NCBI GenBank assembly: GCA_002385465.1
Contig: DGDN01000122.1
Location: forward strand, 19,728-50,314
Length of the DNA stretch: 30,587 nucleotides
Direction: 5' to 3'
Source of the DNA: Candidatus Fermentithermobacillaceae bacterium UBA3951
GTDB taxonomy: Bacteria; Bacillota; Sulfobacillia; Fermentithermobacillales; Fermentithermobacillaceae
In this document: in pieces, positions 6,914 to 13,673 of the stretch
Layout: every line of letters begins with the position of its first letter
Position numbering within the stretch: the first letter of the stretch is position 1
Translations under genes and position numbers: made by a program
The notes under the pieces: generated by a model
Told to the model about the DNA's origin: nothing
The model's input: only the letters and a program-made list of their open reading frames with translations
The model's database searches: none

Positions 6914-8551
6914 TTACTTCCAGAGCCTTCTAAGGAATTCAGAGGTCCACCTGAAAGGATTACGGAACCCCTCCGTTCCGTTACCGGAGATTGACGGGCT
7001 GTCGTCTTTCTTGCTCCAAGACGTCGTCTCTTTCTTTCCGGAACTGTTCCCTTTGTCCTCTTTTCCGGTTGAGCCCCAAGAGGAGGGATTGTCATCTTCA
7101 ACATGGCCCGATTTCTTCCCGGCTGAACCGGATCCACCCTTAGCGCCTTTTTCCTTGGCGCTTCCCGGCTTTTCGTTTTTGTCCTTTGCGTTGGATCCTC
7201 CCGTCTTCTCGTTCTTTTCCTGTTTGTCGGGTTTTCCCGGATTACCTTTTTCCTTGCCGGGGTCCTGGCCAGGGCCTTTCACTCCGGAAGAGGGGCCGCT
7301 CGGAGTCTGGGACTTGGGATTTGCCTGAGGACCTTTCTTGGGATCGTCCTTGGCCCGGTCATCGTCTTTGCCTTTGTCTTTGTCCTTCTCTTTGTCCTTG
7401 TCCTTCTCAGACTTGGATACTTCGAGGAGAGCCTTCAGCCAGTCTTTCGCCAGGTCCTCCAGTTCTTTGGCAGATTTCTTGGAATCCGGCTTTCCGTCCT
7501 TCTGCCAGCTCACGTCAGGCAGGCTGCTTTTTATCATATCTAGGAGTGCTTGTGTGTCGGCCTTCTTTTGCTGACCCGGTGGAATGCCGCCCACGGGTCC
7601 TTTCGAGCCGCCGGGCTTTGTAGGCGCGCCGGGTTTATTGGGGTGGCCGGGGTCCGGAAGGTCGCCTTGTTCACCTATCGCGGTTTCCTGCGAGGGCGTC
7701 CTGCCGGCTCCATGGCCGCTTGGTTGAGACCCTGCCGGCTCCGCGCGGCCCTCAAACCCCTCCAGTCCTGTTTCTTCTTGGGTGGAGACAGGCTCTGCAA
7801 GGATTGTGGGTTCTCCTTGACCGTGAACGCCGGGGTCGGCTTGTCCCGGACCCACTGCCTCACCCATCCCGGGCTCAAGTCCGGGCTCCTGAAAACCTTC
7901 CCATTCAAGGTCCCAAAGAGCCCAGAGGGCGGCCCGCCCTGCAGAGAGCCCTAGTTCTTGAGCCATCGCCCTGGTCTCCATATCGAGCATGACGGCCGTC
8001 GCCTCTTCTACAGACTCGAATACTTGCTGGGCAAGGCCTGAGACCCGAGAGGACAGCTTGCTTTCCTCAAAGCTTTCCTCCGCCACGGGGATGAACGCGA
8101 TTATGACGTGCTTGACGCCAGGCATTGCCTCTCGTAGCCGGGCGAGGACGGTATTGACGGCCTGCATTTTCACGCTCATCCCAGAAAGGGCGGCCTCTCC
8201 CGCCTCATCAAGGGCGACTGCCTTTCTCACGAGACCCCGGTCGTTCACCTCAAGCTCGATGCTTGCCGGGGCGTCTCCCGAAGAATCAAAGGTTACGTAG
8301 GCCAGGACCGGCCTTGCGTATAGGTAATGCCGGTATCCGAAAAAGGACATAACGATTAGGACGGCGGCGAGGGCAGTTGCCGGAACAAGTCTCTGCCAGA
8401 AAAAGCCTTGAAACCGCGGCGAAGGCATTAGCACTTCTTCTCCCGGCATGAGGTCGCGGTTGTCTCTCCAAGTCACGAACTCGCCGGTCTTGGTGATGGC
8501 CGTAACCTTATTGCCGGAGCGTTCAACCACCAAGGCGCGTTTTTGGCTCAA
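6914..8551 (-). CDS. rsgI: RsgI-like transmembrane anti-sigma-I factor with disordered ectodomain
   Basis: A 545-aa single-span protein. Residues 1-48 resemble the RsgI cytoplasmic anti-sigma domain, which binds SigI. One transmembrane helix spans about 54-72. A periplasmic RsgI/SEAL-like domain follows (about 80-215, ASIELEVND to the AQELGLSAGR helix). The remaining ~330 residues are low-complexity: first Glu/Gly/Pro-rich, then Lys/Asp/Gly/Pro-rich, ending in the basic aromatic tail FRWTSEFLRRLWK. In typical RsgI the juxtamembrane domain carries D-x-N-P-S and self-cleaves between Asn and Pro; here the segment reads DSSGDAPASIEL (89-100), so the Asn-Pro pair is absent. No carbohydrate-binding module is visible, unlike cellulolytic clostridial RsgIs. 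The TTG start at 8551 has AGGTGA six bases upstream, 22 bases after the sigI stop. Confidence 0.87.
   Translation of the reverse strand: MSQKRALVVERSGNKVTAITKTGEFVTWRDNRDLMPGEEVLMPSPRFQGFFWQRLVPATALAAVLIVMSFFGYRHYLYARPVLAYVTFDSSGDAPASIELEVNDRGLVRKAVALDEAGEAALSGMSVKMQAVNTVLARLREAMPGVKHVIIAFIPVAEESFEESKLSSRVSGLAQQVFESVEEATAVMLDMETRAMAQELGLSAGRAALWALWDLEWEGFQEPGLEPGMGEAVGPGQADPGVHGQGEPTILAEPVSTQEETGLEGFEGRAEPAGSQPSGHGAGRTPSQETAIGEQGDLPDPGHPNKPGAPTKPGGSKGPVGGIPPGQQKKADTQALLDMIKSSLPDVSWQKDGKPDSKKSAKELEDLAKDWLKALLEVSKSEKDKDKEKDKDKGKDDDRAKDDPKKGPQANPKSQTPSGPSSGVKGPGQDPGKEKGNPGKPDKQEKNEKTGGSNAKDKNEKPGSAKEKGAKGGSGSAGKKSGHVEDDNPSSWGSTGKEDKGNSSGKKETTSWSKKDDSPSISGNGTEGFRNPFRWTSEFLRRLWK
7362..7410 (-). 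repeat. Imperfect hexamer repeat coding for a Lys-Asp run in rsgI
   Basis: The plus strand shows repeated TTTGTC/CTTGTC/CTTCTC units. On the coding strand they give alternating KD, KE and KG pairs inside the RsgI tail. Slippage-prone repeats of this kind usually vary in copy number between strains. Confidence 0.7.
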
Positions 8552-8573
8552 TTTCGTTCACCTGCCGCTCACG

Positions 8574-9332
8574 CTATAATTCGAGAAACTCTCGAAGGCT
8601 ACCCAAGTTATGGGCAACTATTAGGGCGATCGCCATTATATAGGCCTTCTGCCGCTCCAGTGTTTTCTTTGATACTCTCAAGTCATCCGGAAGGATGTCC
8701 AGAATATCCGGTATGGGCAGTCTCTTTTCCCTAAGGAACTTATCTCTAAGCGATCTGTGGGTCCCGATGATATTGCCGATGCTCATGGCCCTTTGCCGTG
8801 CATCTCTGTGCTTGGGCGCCGCTTTGGCAACGTCTTTGAGGCTCAACCTGTATGGTTTCAAAGCCTCTTGCCACCTCTCAATGTCGTCCCTTCTCTCAAG
8901 GACTTTGGACCACCCGTCTAGATCGTAAGTCCTCGAGGCTTGGGCATCAACAGGCCAGTCCTCCGAATCTTCCGAAGGAGTGACGGATGAAAACGGGACT
9001 TCGTCGCGTCGGTTTTCTTTACGGTAGTAGTCGATGAGCCTCCTGCGTATCACTGTGGCCGCAAAAGCCAGGAATCCCGGCCTCGGGCTGGAGTAGGCGT
9101 TGATGGCTTCGTCAAAGGCCAAGAGGGCCACGCTCACTTCGTCGTCTCTTCCGACTGTAAGATATCTTCCTGCCGTCGTCGAAGCGGTTTTCAAGATAAA
9201 TGGAGTATAGTCACGGATGAGGTCCTCCCGCTCCCGGGAGTCCCCGTCTCGAGCTCTGGCGACTCTCGCCTCCACCGACTTCGTGGCAGTAGCTGTAAGC
9301 AATGACAAAATCAATGCATTATTCACCGGCAT
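8574..9332 (-). CDS. sigI: RNA polymerase sigma factor SigI
   Basis: A 252-aa sigma-70 family protein of the SigI type. Region 2 is visible at about residues 34-106: REDLIRDYTPFILKTAS, then GRDDEVSVALLAFDEAINAYS, FLAFAATVIRRRLIDYYRKE. The C-terminal SigI domain carries LRVSKKTLERQKAYIMAIALIV (about 222-243), the family's DNA-binding end. Length matches the usual ~250 aa. The ATG at 9332 has no good ribosome site, but no better start lies nearby; GTG at 9326 is an alternative. The gene is followed after 22 bases by rsgI, the standard arrangement in which the membrane anti-sigma factor holds SigI until an envelope or extracellular signal releases it. SigI usually autoregulates, but I could not place a SigI-type promoter with confidence upstream. 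Confidence 0.9.
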   Translation of the reverse strand: MPVNNALILSLLTATATKSVEARVARARDGDSREREDLIRDYTPFILKTASTTAGRYLTVGRDDEVSVALLAFDEAINAYSSPRPGFLAFAATVIRRRLIDYYRKENRRDEVPFSSVTPSEDSEDWPVDAQASRTYDLDGWSKVLERRDDIERWQEALKPYRLSLKDVAKAAPKHRDARQRAMSIGNIIGTHRSLRDKFLREKRLPIPDILDILPDDLRVSKKTLERQKAYIMAIALIVAHNLGSLREFLEL

Positions 9333-9458
9333 CGATCTTCTGCGTTCTTACCGGAATAACCTCTTTGCCTGGGAGTTTGTTTTCTGGACCGAAAAATCCC
9401 TCCGGGCAGGCATCCGGCAGGCGAGCTGGTTCGCAGAAATGTCCCACCTCCACTCCCG

Positions 9459-9470
9459 TTCTATATAGAA
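9459..9470. repeat. Short palindrome TTCTATATAGAA in the sigI/abrB-like intergenic region
   Basis: A perfect 12-bp AT-rich palindrome, about 125 bases upstream of sigI. It contains TATATA, which could be a -10 in either direction, but no consensus -35 at the right distance was found. The rest of 9333-9520 shows no gene. Confidence 0.3.
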
Positions 9471-9524
9471 TCGTAGGACGGGCGAATTTCTTGGACATAT
9501 GAGATACTTCGTATCACTATATAC

Positions 9525-9553
9525 TTGTGGTGCGAAGGAAATAGTAGTATGCT
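9525..9553 (+). promoter_or_regulatory. Candidate sigma-A promoter for the AbrB-like gene and ABC exporter
   Basis: TTGTGG (9525-9530), a 17-base spacer, then TATGCT (9548-9553). This is a good vegetative -35/-10 pair, about 90 bases before the AbrB-like start, and it leads into the GTATGA repeat cluster. It is consensus-like but unproven. Confidence 0.5.
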
Positions 9554-9560
9554 AACATGT

Positions 9561-9615
9561 GTATGACGACATGTATGAGAAGTCATACTTATCGGTATAA
9601 GACTGCAATGTATGA
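9561..9615. promoter_or_regulatory. Cluster of four GTATGA/TCATAC elements, probable operator
   Basis: GTATGA occurs at 9561-9566, 9573-9578 and 9610-9615, and its complement TCATAC at 9583-9588. The second and fourth-in-reverse copies form a GTATGA-GAAG-TCATAC dyad. ACATG precedes the first two copies, making a 12-base-spaced direct repeat. The cluster lies between the candidate -10 and the AbrB-like start, the position expected for an autoregulatory operator. Binding by the AbrB-like protein is inferred. Confidence 0.5.
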
Positions 9616-9646
9616 TCGATCCTCAAAAGGGGGGAGGGATCATGGG

Positions 9647-9901
9647 ATGAGCCACATATTGCGCAACAAGTTTCTGGGTTCGGCGACTGTTGGGGAGCGG
9701 GGCCAGATAGTTATCCCCGCTGAGGCGCGGAGAGAGTATGGGATCGAAATAGGAGATAAGATAATGGTCTTCGCCGGCAGGCATGGAGCAGGAATCATCT
9801 TAATCAAGGCAGAGCACGTGACGCGGATGTTGTCTGACACCATAGACCAACTAGGCAAGATTGTAGAGGCGACGAAAGAACCGGGAGAGGTTACGGAGTA
9901 G
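9647..9901 (+). CDS. AbrB/MazE-type (SpoVT-AbrB fold) transcriptional regulator
   Basis: An 84-aa protein with a swapped-hairpin DNA-binding domain at about residues 8-52: the signature GSATVGERGQIVIPAEARREYGI followed by IGDKIMVF is the classic AbrB/MazE/SpoVT segment. A short helical C-terminal part (about 56-84) may mediate dimer contacts. I chose ATG at 9647 because GGGGAGGG (9630-9637) lies just upstream. The longer frame from 9557 runs through the repeat cluster and has no ribosome site. It is followed after 18 bases by the exporter genes, with no toxin gene nearby. A MazE-type antitoxin role is therefore unlikely, and control of the exporter, probably with autoregulation, is the better reading. 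Small AbrB-like regulators ahead of ABC exporters are seen in Bacillota. Confidence 0.85.
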   Translation: MSHILRNKFLGSATVGERGQIVIPAEARREYGIEIGDKIMVFAGRHGAGIILIKAEHVTRMLSDTIDQLGKIVEATKEPGEVTE

Positions 9902-9919
9902 CCGGAGGAGGGTCACTTC

Positions 9920-11695
9920 TTGCGTACTCTTAAGAGGCTCACGAAATTTGCCGTTCCGTACTGGAAGATCTATGTGCTCACCTTCGTCTTGGTCTTCGCC
10001 ATAACGGGTATGGAACTCGTGCAGCCGCTCATCATCAGATGGATAGTTGACGAGATATTCGGGAACAGGGCCTGGCACAACCTGCTCTGGGGAGTCTTGC
10101 TCATGGGAGGCGCCGCAGTGGTAGCCTCAGGCCTCGGCTACGCGCAACGCTACGGAATGTCTTGGGCGGGACAGAGGATCATCTTCGATATCAGGAACAA
10201 ACTCTACGAGCACCTCCAGCAGCTCTCGTTCAGCTTTTACGACAAAGCCCAGACGGGACAGCTTATGTCGCGGGTTACTGCCGATGTCGAGCAGACACGG
10301 AACTTCCTTGCCCACCAGATTATAAGGATTGTAGCAGCGACGGTCAGGTTCACGGCATCCGTCGTACTCATGCTCTCACTTGACTGGAGACTTACGCTTG
10401 TTGCCATGATCCCCGTGCCTATACTGGCATGGCGGGTCAAGATATACTCCACGGTTATCAGGCCGAGGTTTTGGGCTATCCAGCAAATGCTCGCGGTCTT
10501 GACTGCGACGCTCCAGGAGAACATCACCGGGCAGCGAGTTGTTAAGGCTTTTGCCAGGAAGGAATACGAGACTGAGAAGTTCGAGCGGGACAACATGGAG
10601 CTCCTCAACAAGAATATAGATACGGTCCGCGCTTCGGCTGCGAACCAAGCCGCTATGACGCTGCTCGTCGAGTCGTCGCTGGCTCTTATTCTGTTCTGGG
10701 GCGGCAGGCAGATCATCGGCGGCGCTCTAAGCGTAGGGACCTTGGTTGCGTTCAACGCTCTCATGCTCGATACCCTGCGACAAGTGAGGATGCTTGGGAT
10801 GTGGGTAAGCGGCGTGCAACGGACAATCGCGGCGGGCGATAGGATTTTCGAGATCCTTGATACCCAGGCCGATGTGTCTGATAAGCCGGACGCCAAGCCC
10901 CTGCCTCCGGTAAAAGGAGCAGTCACATTTGAGGACGTAAGCTTCGCCTACGACGGGGAGAACATGGTGCTTGAGGAAATAAACTTCAGCGTGAAGCCCG
11001 GTGAGACCATTGCCATTTTGGGCGGAACCGGTTCGGGCAAGTCGACCCTAATCAACCTCATCCCAAGGTTCTACGACGTGACGAAGGGACGCGTCCTTGT
11101 AGACGGGCATGACATTCGAGATGTGACCCTGGAGAGCCTTAGGAGGAATATCGGTGTAGTGACCCAGGAGACCTTCCTGTTTTCCGCCTCTTTACGAGAC
11201 AACATCGCCTATGGAAAGCCGGAAGCCACGGAAGAAGAGATCCGTCGGGCTGCTAAAGCGGCTCACATCGATGATTTCATCGATAGCCTGCCGAACGGCT
11301 ACGACACGGTAATCGGCGAGCGCGGCGTGGGCCTATCGGGAGGACAGAAACAGAGGGTCGCCATAGCGAGGGCGCTTCTTATGGACGCGCGGATCCTCCT
11401 CCTCGATGAGTCCACATCGAGCGTTGACGTTGAGACGGAGATGCAGATTCAAAAAGCTTTCACTGAGCTCTTGAAGGACAGGACCTCGTTCATCATCGCC
11501 CAGAGACTATCGACGGTCCGAAACGCCGATAGGATCATCGTCTTAGATAAAGGAAGGATCGTAGAAGAAGGCACCCACGAGTCACTCCTCAAGAAGGGCG
11601 GAATTTACACCGCCATCTACGACCTCCAGTTCAGGAGCCAAGAAAAGGAAGAATTCGAGCGACAGGTCGCTGTAGCGGAAGGCGGTGAAAGGTAA
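9920..11695 (+). CDS. ABC exporter half-transporter, subunit A (multidrug/lipid type)
   Basis: A 591-aa type IV (ABCB-like) exporter subunit. It has a six-helix membrane domain (about 15-310) followed by a nucleotide-binding domain. Seen motifs: Walker A GGTGSGKST (368-376), Q-loop VTQET (414-418), signature LSGGQ (472-476), Walker B LLLDE with D496 and catalytic-position E497, D-loop SSVD. The switch histidine is replaced by glutamine: IIAQRLS, Q528. The TTG start at 9920 follows GGAGGAGGG (9904-9912). The gene overlaps the next subunit by one base (TAATG), so the pair almost certainly forms a heterodimer. Substrates of such pairs are usually drugs, lipids or peptides; none can be named here. 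Confidence 0.9.
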   Translation: MRTLKRLTKFAVPYWKIYVLTFVLVFAITGMELVQPLIIRWIVDEIFGNRAWHNLLWGVLLMGGAAVVASGLGYAQRYGMSWAGQRIIFDIRNKLYEHLQQLSFSFYDKAQTGQLMSRVTADVEQTRNFLAHQIIRIVAATVRFTASVVLMLSLDWRLTLVAMIPVPILAWRVKIYSTVIRPRFWAIQQMLAVLTATLQENITGQRVVKAFARKEYETEKFERDNMELLNKNIDTVRASAANQAAMTLLVESSLALILFWGGRQIIGGALSVGTLVAFNALMLDTLRQVRMLGMWVSGVQRTIAAGDRIFEILDTQADVSDKPDAKPLPPVKGAVTFEDVSFAYDGENMVLEEINFSVKPGETIAILGGTGSGKSTLINLIPRFYDVTKGRVLVDGHDIRDVTLESLRRNIGVVTQETFLFSASLRDNIAYGKPEATEEEIRRAAKAAHIDDFIDSLPNGYDTVIGERGVGLSGGQKQRVAIARALLMDARILLLDESTSSVDVETEMQIQKAFTELLKDRTSFIIAQRLSTVRNADRIIVLDKGRIVEEGTHESLLKKGGIYTAIYDLQFRSQEKEEFERQVAVAEGGER

Positions 11696-13572
11696 TGGGC
11701 ATGCACTTCCACGGACACGGTCGAGGACGGCTGGATGCCGACGACCTTAGCCTGAAGAACGTAAACTTCAAGCACCTGGGAAGGACCAAGGAATTTGTCA
11801 TGCCGTTCTTGGGTCGCCTGGCAGTGTCCATGGCACTGGTCATAATCTTAGGCATACTTGGACTTCAGGGGCCCGTAATCATCGGGCGCGTGGTAGACCT
11901 TGTCGAGACACAGACCGCCACATACGACGCGCTATATAAGCTGGTTTCATTGTACGTGGGGCTGCAGGTTCTAATGGCAGTCTTGAGATACGTACAGACC
12001 TACATCATGTCCTGGACGGGCCAGCACATGCTCTATTCCATAAGGAAGAAGCTGTTCGTCCACCTCCAGGACCTGGGCCTCGACTTCTACGACAGGCTTC
12101 AGGCCGGACGGATCATGTCAAGGGTTGTTAGCGATGTGGAGGCCATAAACAACCTCCTGGCGGGGGGCTCCCTAAACCTTCTTTCCGACTTCGTGAACAT
12201 CTTTGGCATCGTCTACATAATGCTGAAGCTCAACTCCCGCCTGGCGATGGTGACGTTCATCACGTTCCCCCTGCTTTTCCTGACAGTTTACTTCCTGCAG
12301 TCGAAGCTTACCCTCGCCTACCACAAGACCAGGCGGAGGCTTGCCGACATAGCTGCGAACCTGCAAGAGTCCATATCGGGGATGAAGATCACTCAGGCCT
12401 TCTCGAGGGAAGACCAGAACCAGGATCGCTTTACCGACACCAACCGCCAGAACTTCGAGGCCCAAATGGAAGCGGCGAGGCTCCACGCGGCGTTCTTCCC
12501 GCTGGTGGATATCATAAGCACTCTGGGAGTGGCCCTCGTCTATTACTACGGCGGAATAAGGATGTCACTGGGCGATACCGCCGTTACCATAGGTACCATC
12601 ACGATTTTCGTGAACTACACCAACCGGTTGTTCTGGCCCATCAGAAACCTGGTCGAGGTCTGGAACTGGGTCCTCCAGGCTGCCGTGTCATCTGAGCGCG
12701 TCTTCGAAGTGCTCGATACCGAACCCAACGTCAAAGACAAACCCGGCGCCGTTGAGCTGGGTGAGCTGAGAGGCCATGTGGAGTTCAAAGATGTGACGTT
12801 CGGGTACGACCCGTCTCTTCCCGTGCTCCACAACGTGAACATCGAGGCGAAACCCGATGAGACCATTGCTCTCGTGGGGCCGACCGGGGCCGGCAAAACC
12901 TCGGTGATCAACCTCTTGTGCCGGTTTTACGACGTCCAGGGCGGTCAGGTATTGGTCGACGGCCACGATGTACGCGACGTTACCATCCAGTCCCTCAGGC
13001 AAAACCTTGGGATAGTGCTCCAGGACACGGTCCTGTTCTCAGGCACCATCCGGGAGAACATCCGGTACGGGCGCCTTAGCGCCACCGATGAGGAGGTTGA
13101 AGAGGCGGCCAAGATAGTCGGTGCCCACGATTTCATCATGAGGCAGCCTGAGGGATACGACACGGAAGTCAGAGAGAGAGGGTCGAGGCTTTCAGTCGGT
13201 CAGAGACAGCTCCTGGCCTTCGCCCGTGCTCTGTTGGCGGACCCGAGGATTCTTATCCTGGACGAAGCGACGTCTTCCGTCGACGCTTATACGGAGCTGC
13301 TGATACAGCGGGCTCTTGAGAAACTCCTGAAGGGCAGGACCTCTATTGTTATAGCTCACAGGCTTTCAACTATAAGGAACGCAGACCGGATCTACGTGAT
13401 CGACAAGGGTCGGGTGGTAGAGGTCGGAAACCATGAAGAGCTCCTGGCCGAAGGCGGGCTCTACAAATCCCTGTATGAGAAGCAATTTACGGGAGCCCCT
13501 CTCGTCGAAGAGGAAATTGAGGAAAGACCTGTGACCGGGAAGCCGGGGCTCAGGCCGGCCACCGGAGACTAG
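11695..13572 (+). CDS. ABC exporter half-transporter, subunit B (multidrug/lipid type)
   Basis: A 625-aa partner subunit. The N-terminus is His/Gly/Arg-rich (MGMHFHGHGRGR). The membrane domain covers about 35-330. The nucleotide domain has Walker A GPTGAGKT (395-402), Q-loop VLQDT (441-445), a variant signature LSVGQ (499-503), Walker B ILDE with E524, and an intact switch histidine H555 in VIAHRLS. The LSVGQRQLLAFARAL signature is typical for the partner subunits of heterodimeric exporters. The two composite ATP sites are therefore not equal (see findings). The C-terminal ~30 residues are Glu/Pro-rich and probably flexible. The ATG overlaps the stop of subunit A. A terminator hairpin follows at 13604. 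Confidence 0.9.
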   Translation: MGMHFHGHGRGRLDADDLSLKNVNFKHLGRTKEFVMPFLGRLAVSMALVIILGILGLQGPVIIGRVVDLVETQTATYDALYKLVSLYVGLQVLMAVLRYVQTYIMSWTGQHMLYSIRKKLFVHLQDLGLDFYDRLQAGRIMSRVVSDVEAINNLLAGGSLNLLSDFVNIFGIVYIMLKLNSRLAMVTFITFPLLFLTVYFLQSKLTLAYHKTRRRLADIAANLQESISGMKITQAFSREDQNQDRFTDTNRQNFEAQMEAARLHAAFFPLVDIISTLGVALVYYYGGIRMSLGDTAVTIGTITIFVNYTNRLFWPIRNLVEVWNWVLQAAVSSERVFEVLDTEPNVKDKPGAVELGELRGHVEFKDVTFGYDPSLPVLHNVNIEAKPDETIALVGPTGAGKTSVINLLCRFYDVQGGQVLVDGHDVRDVTIQSLRQNLGIVLQDTVLFSGTIRENIRYGRLSATDEEVEEAAKIVGAHDFIMRQPEGYDTEVRERGSRLSVGQRQLLAFARALLADPRILILDEATSSVDAYTELLIQRALEKLLKGRTSIVIAHRLSTIRNADRIYVIDKGRVVEVGNHEELLAEGGLYKSLYEKQFTGAPLVEEEIEERPVTGKPGLRPATGD

Positions 13573-13600
13573 CGCAGGAATACTCAGACGGGACCTAAGA

Positions 13601-13640
13601 AAAAACTGAGGGGCTATATCGCTGCCCCTCAGTTCTTATG
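13601..13640. terminator. Bidirectional terminator between exporter and M28-like gene
   Basis: AACTGAGGGGC (13604-13614) pairs perfectly with GCCCCTCAGTT (13624-13634) over a nine-base loop. On the plus strand the tail is CTTATG. On the minus strand the preceding A-run becomes a T-rich tail, so it works better for the minus-strand gene that ends at 13673. Confidence 0.75.
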
Positions 13641-13653
13641 ATCAAAGGCTTTA

Positions 13654-13673
13654 ACAGGTGACCGGTCACCTGT
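13654..13673. repeat. Perfect 20-bp loop-free palindrome at the end of the M28-like gene
   Basis: ACAGGTGACC followed directly by GGTCACCTGT, with no spacer. It touches the stop codon of the minus-strand gene (13673-13675) and precedes the terminator. A loop-free palindrome favours a dimeric protein site over an RNA hairpin. A GTCAC/GTGAC theme continues into the adjacent CACTGACCGGTG. Confidence 0.6.

Noticed and set aside
7362..7410. Possible CRISPR or tandem non-coding repeat
   Set aside because: The repeats are short, have no spacers and stay in frame with the RsgI Lys/Asp tail.
9557..9646. 30-residue N-terminal extension of the AbrB-like protein
   Set aside because: It is Met/Thr/Arg-rich translation of the repeat cluster, has no ribosome site, and the ATG at 9647 has a strong one directly before the conserved domain.
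9647..9901. MazE-type antitoxin of a toxin-antitoxin pair
   Set aside because: No MazF, PIN or other toxin-sized gene is adjacent; the next gene is a 591-aa ABC exporter subunit.
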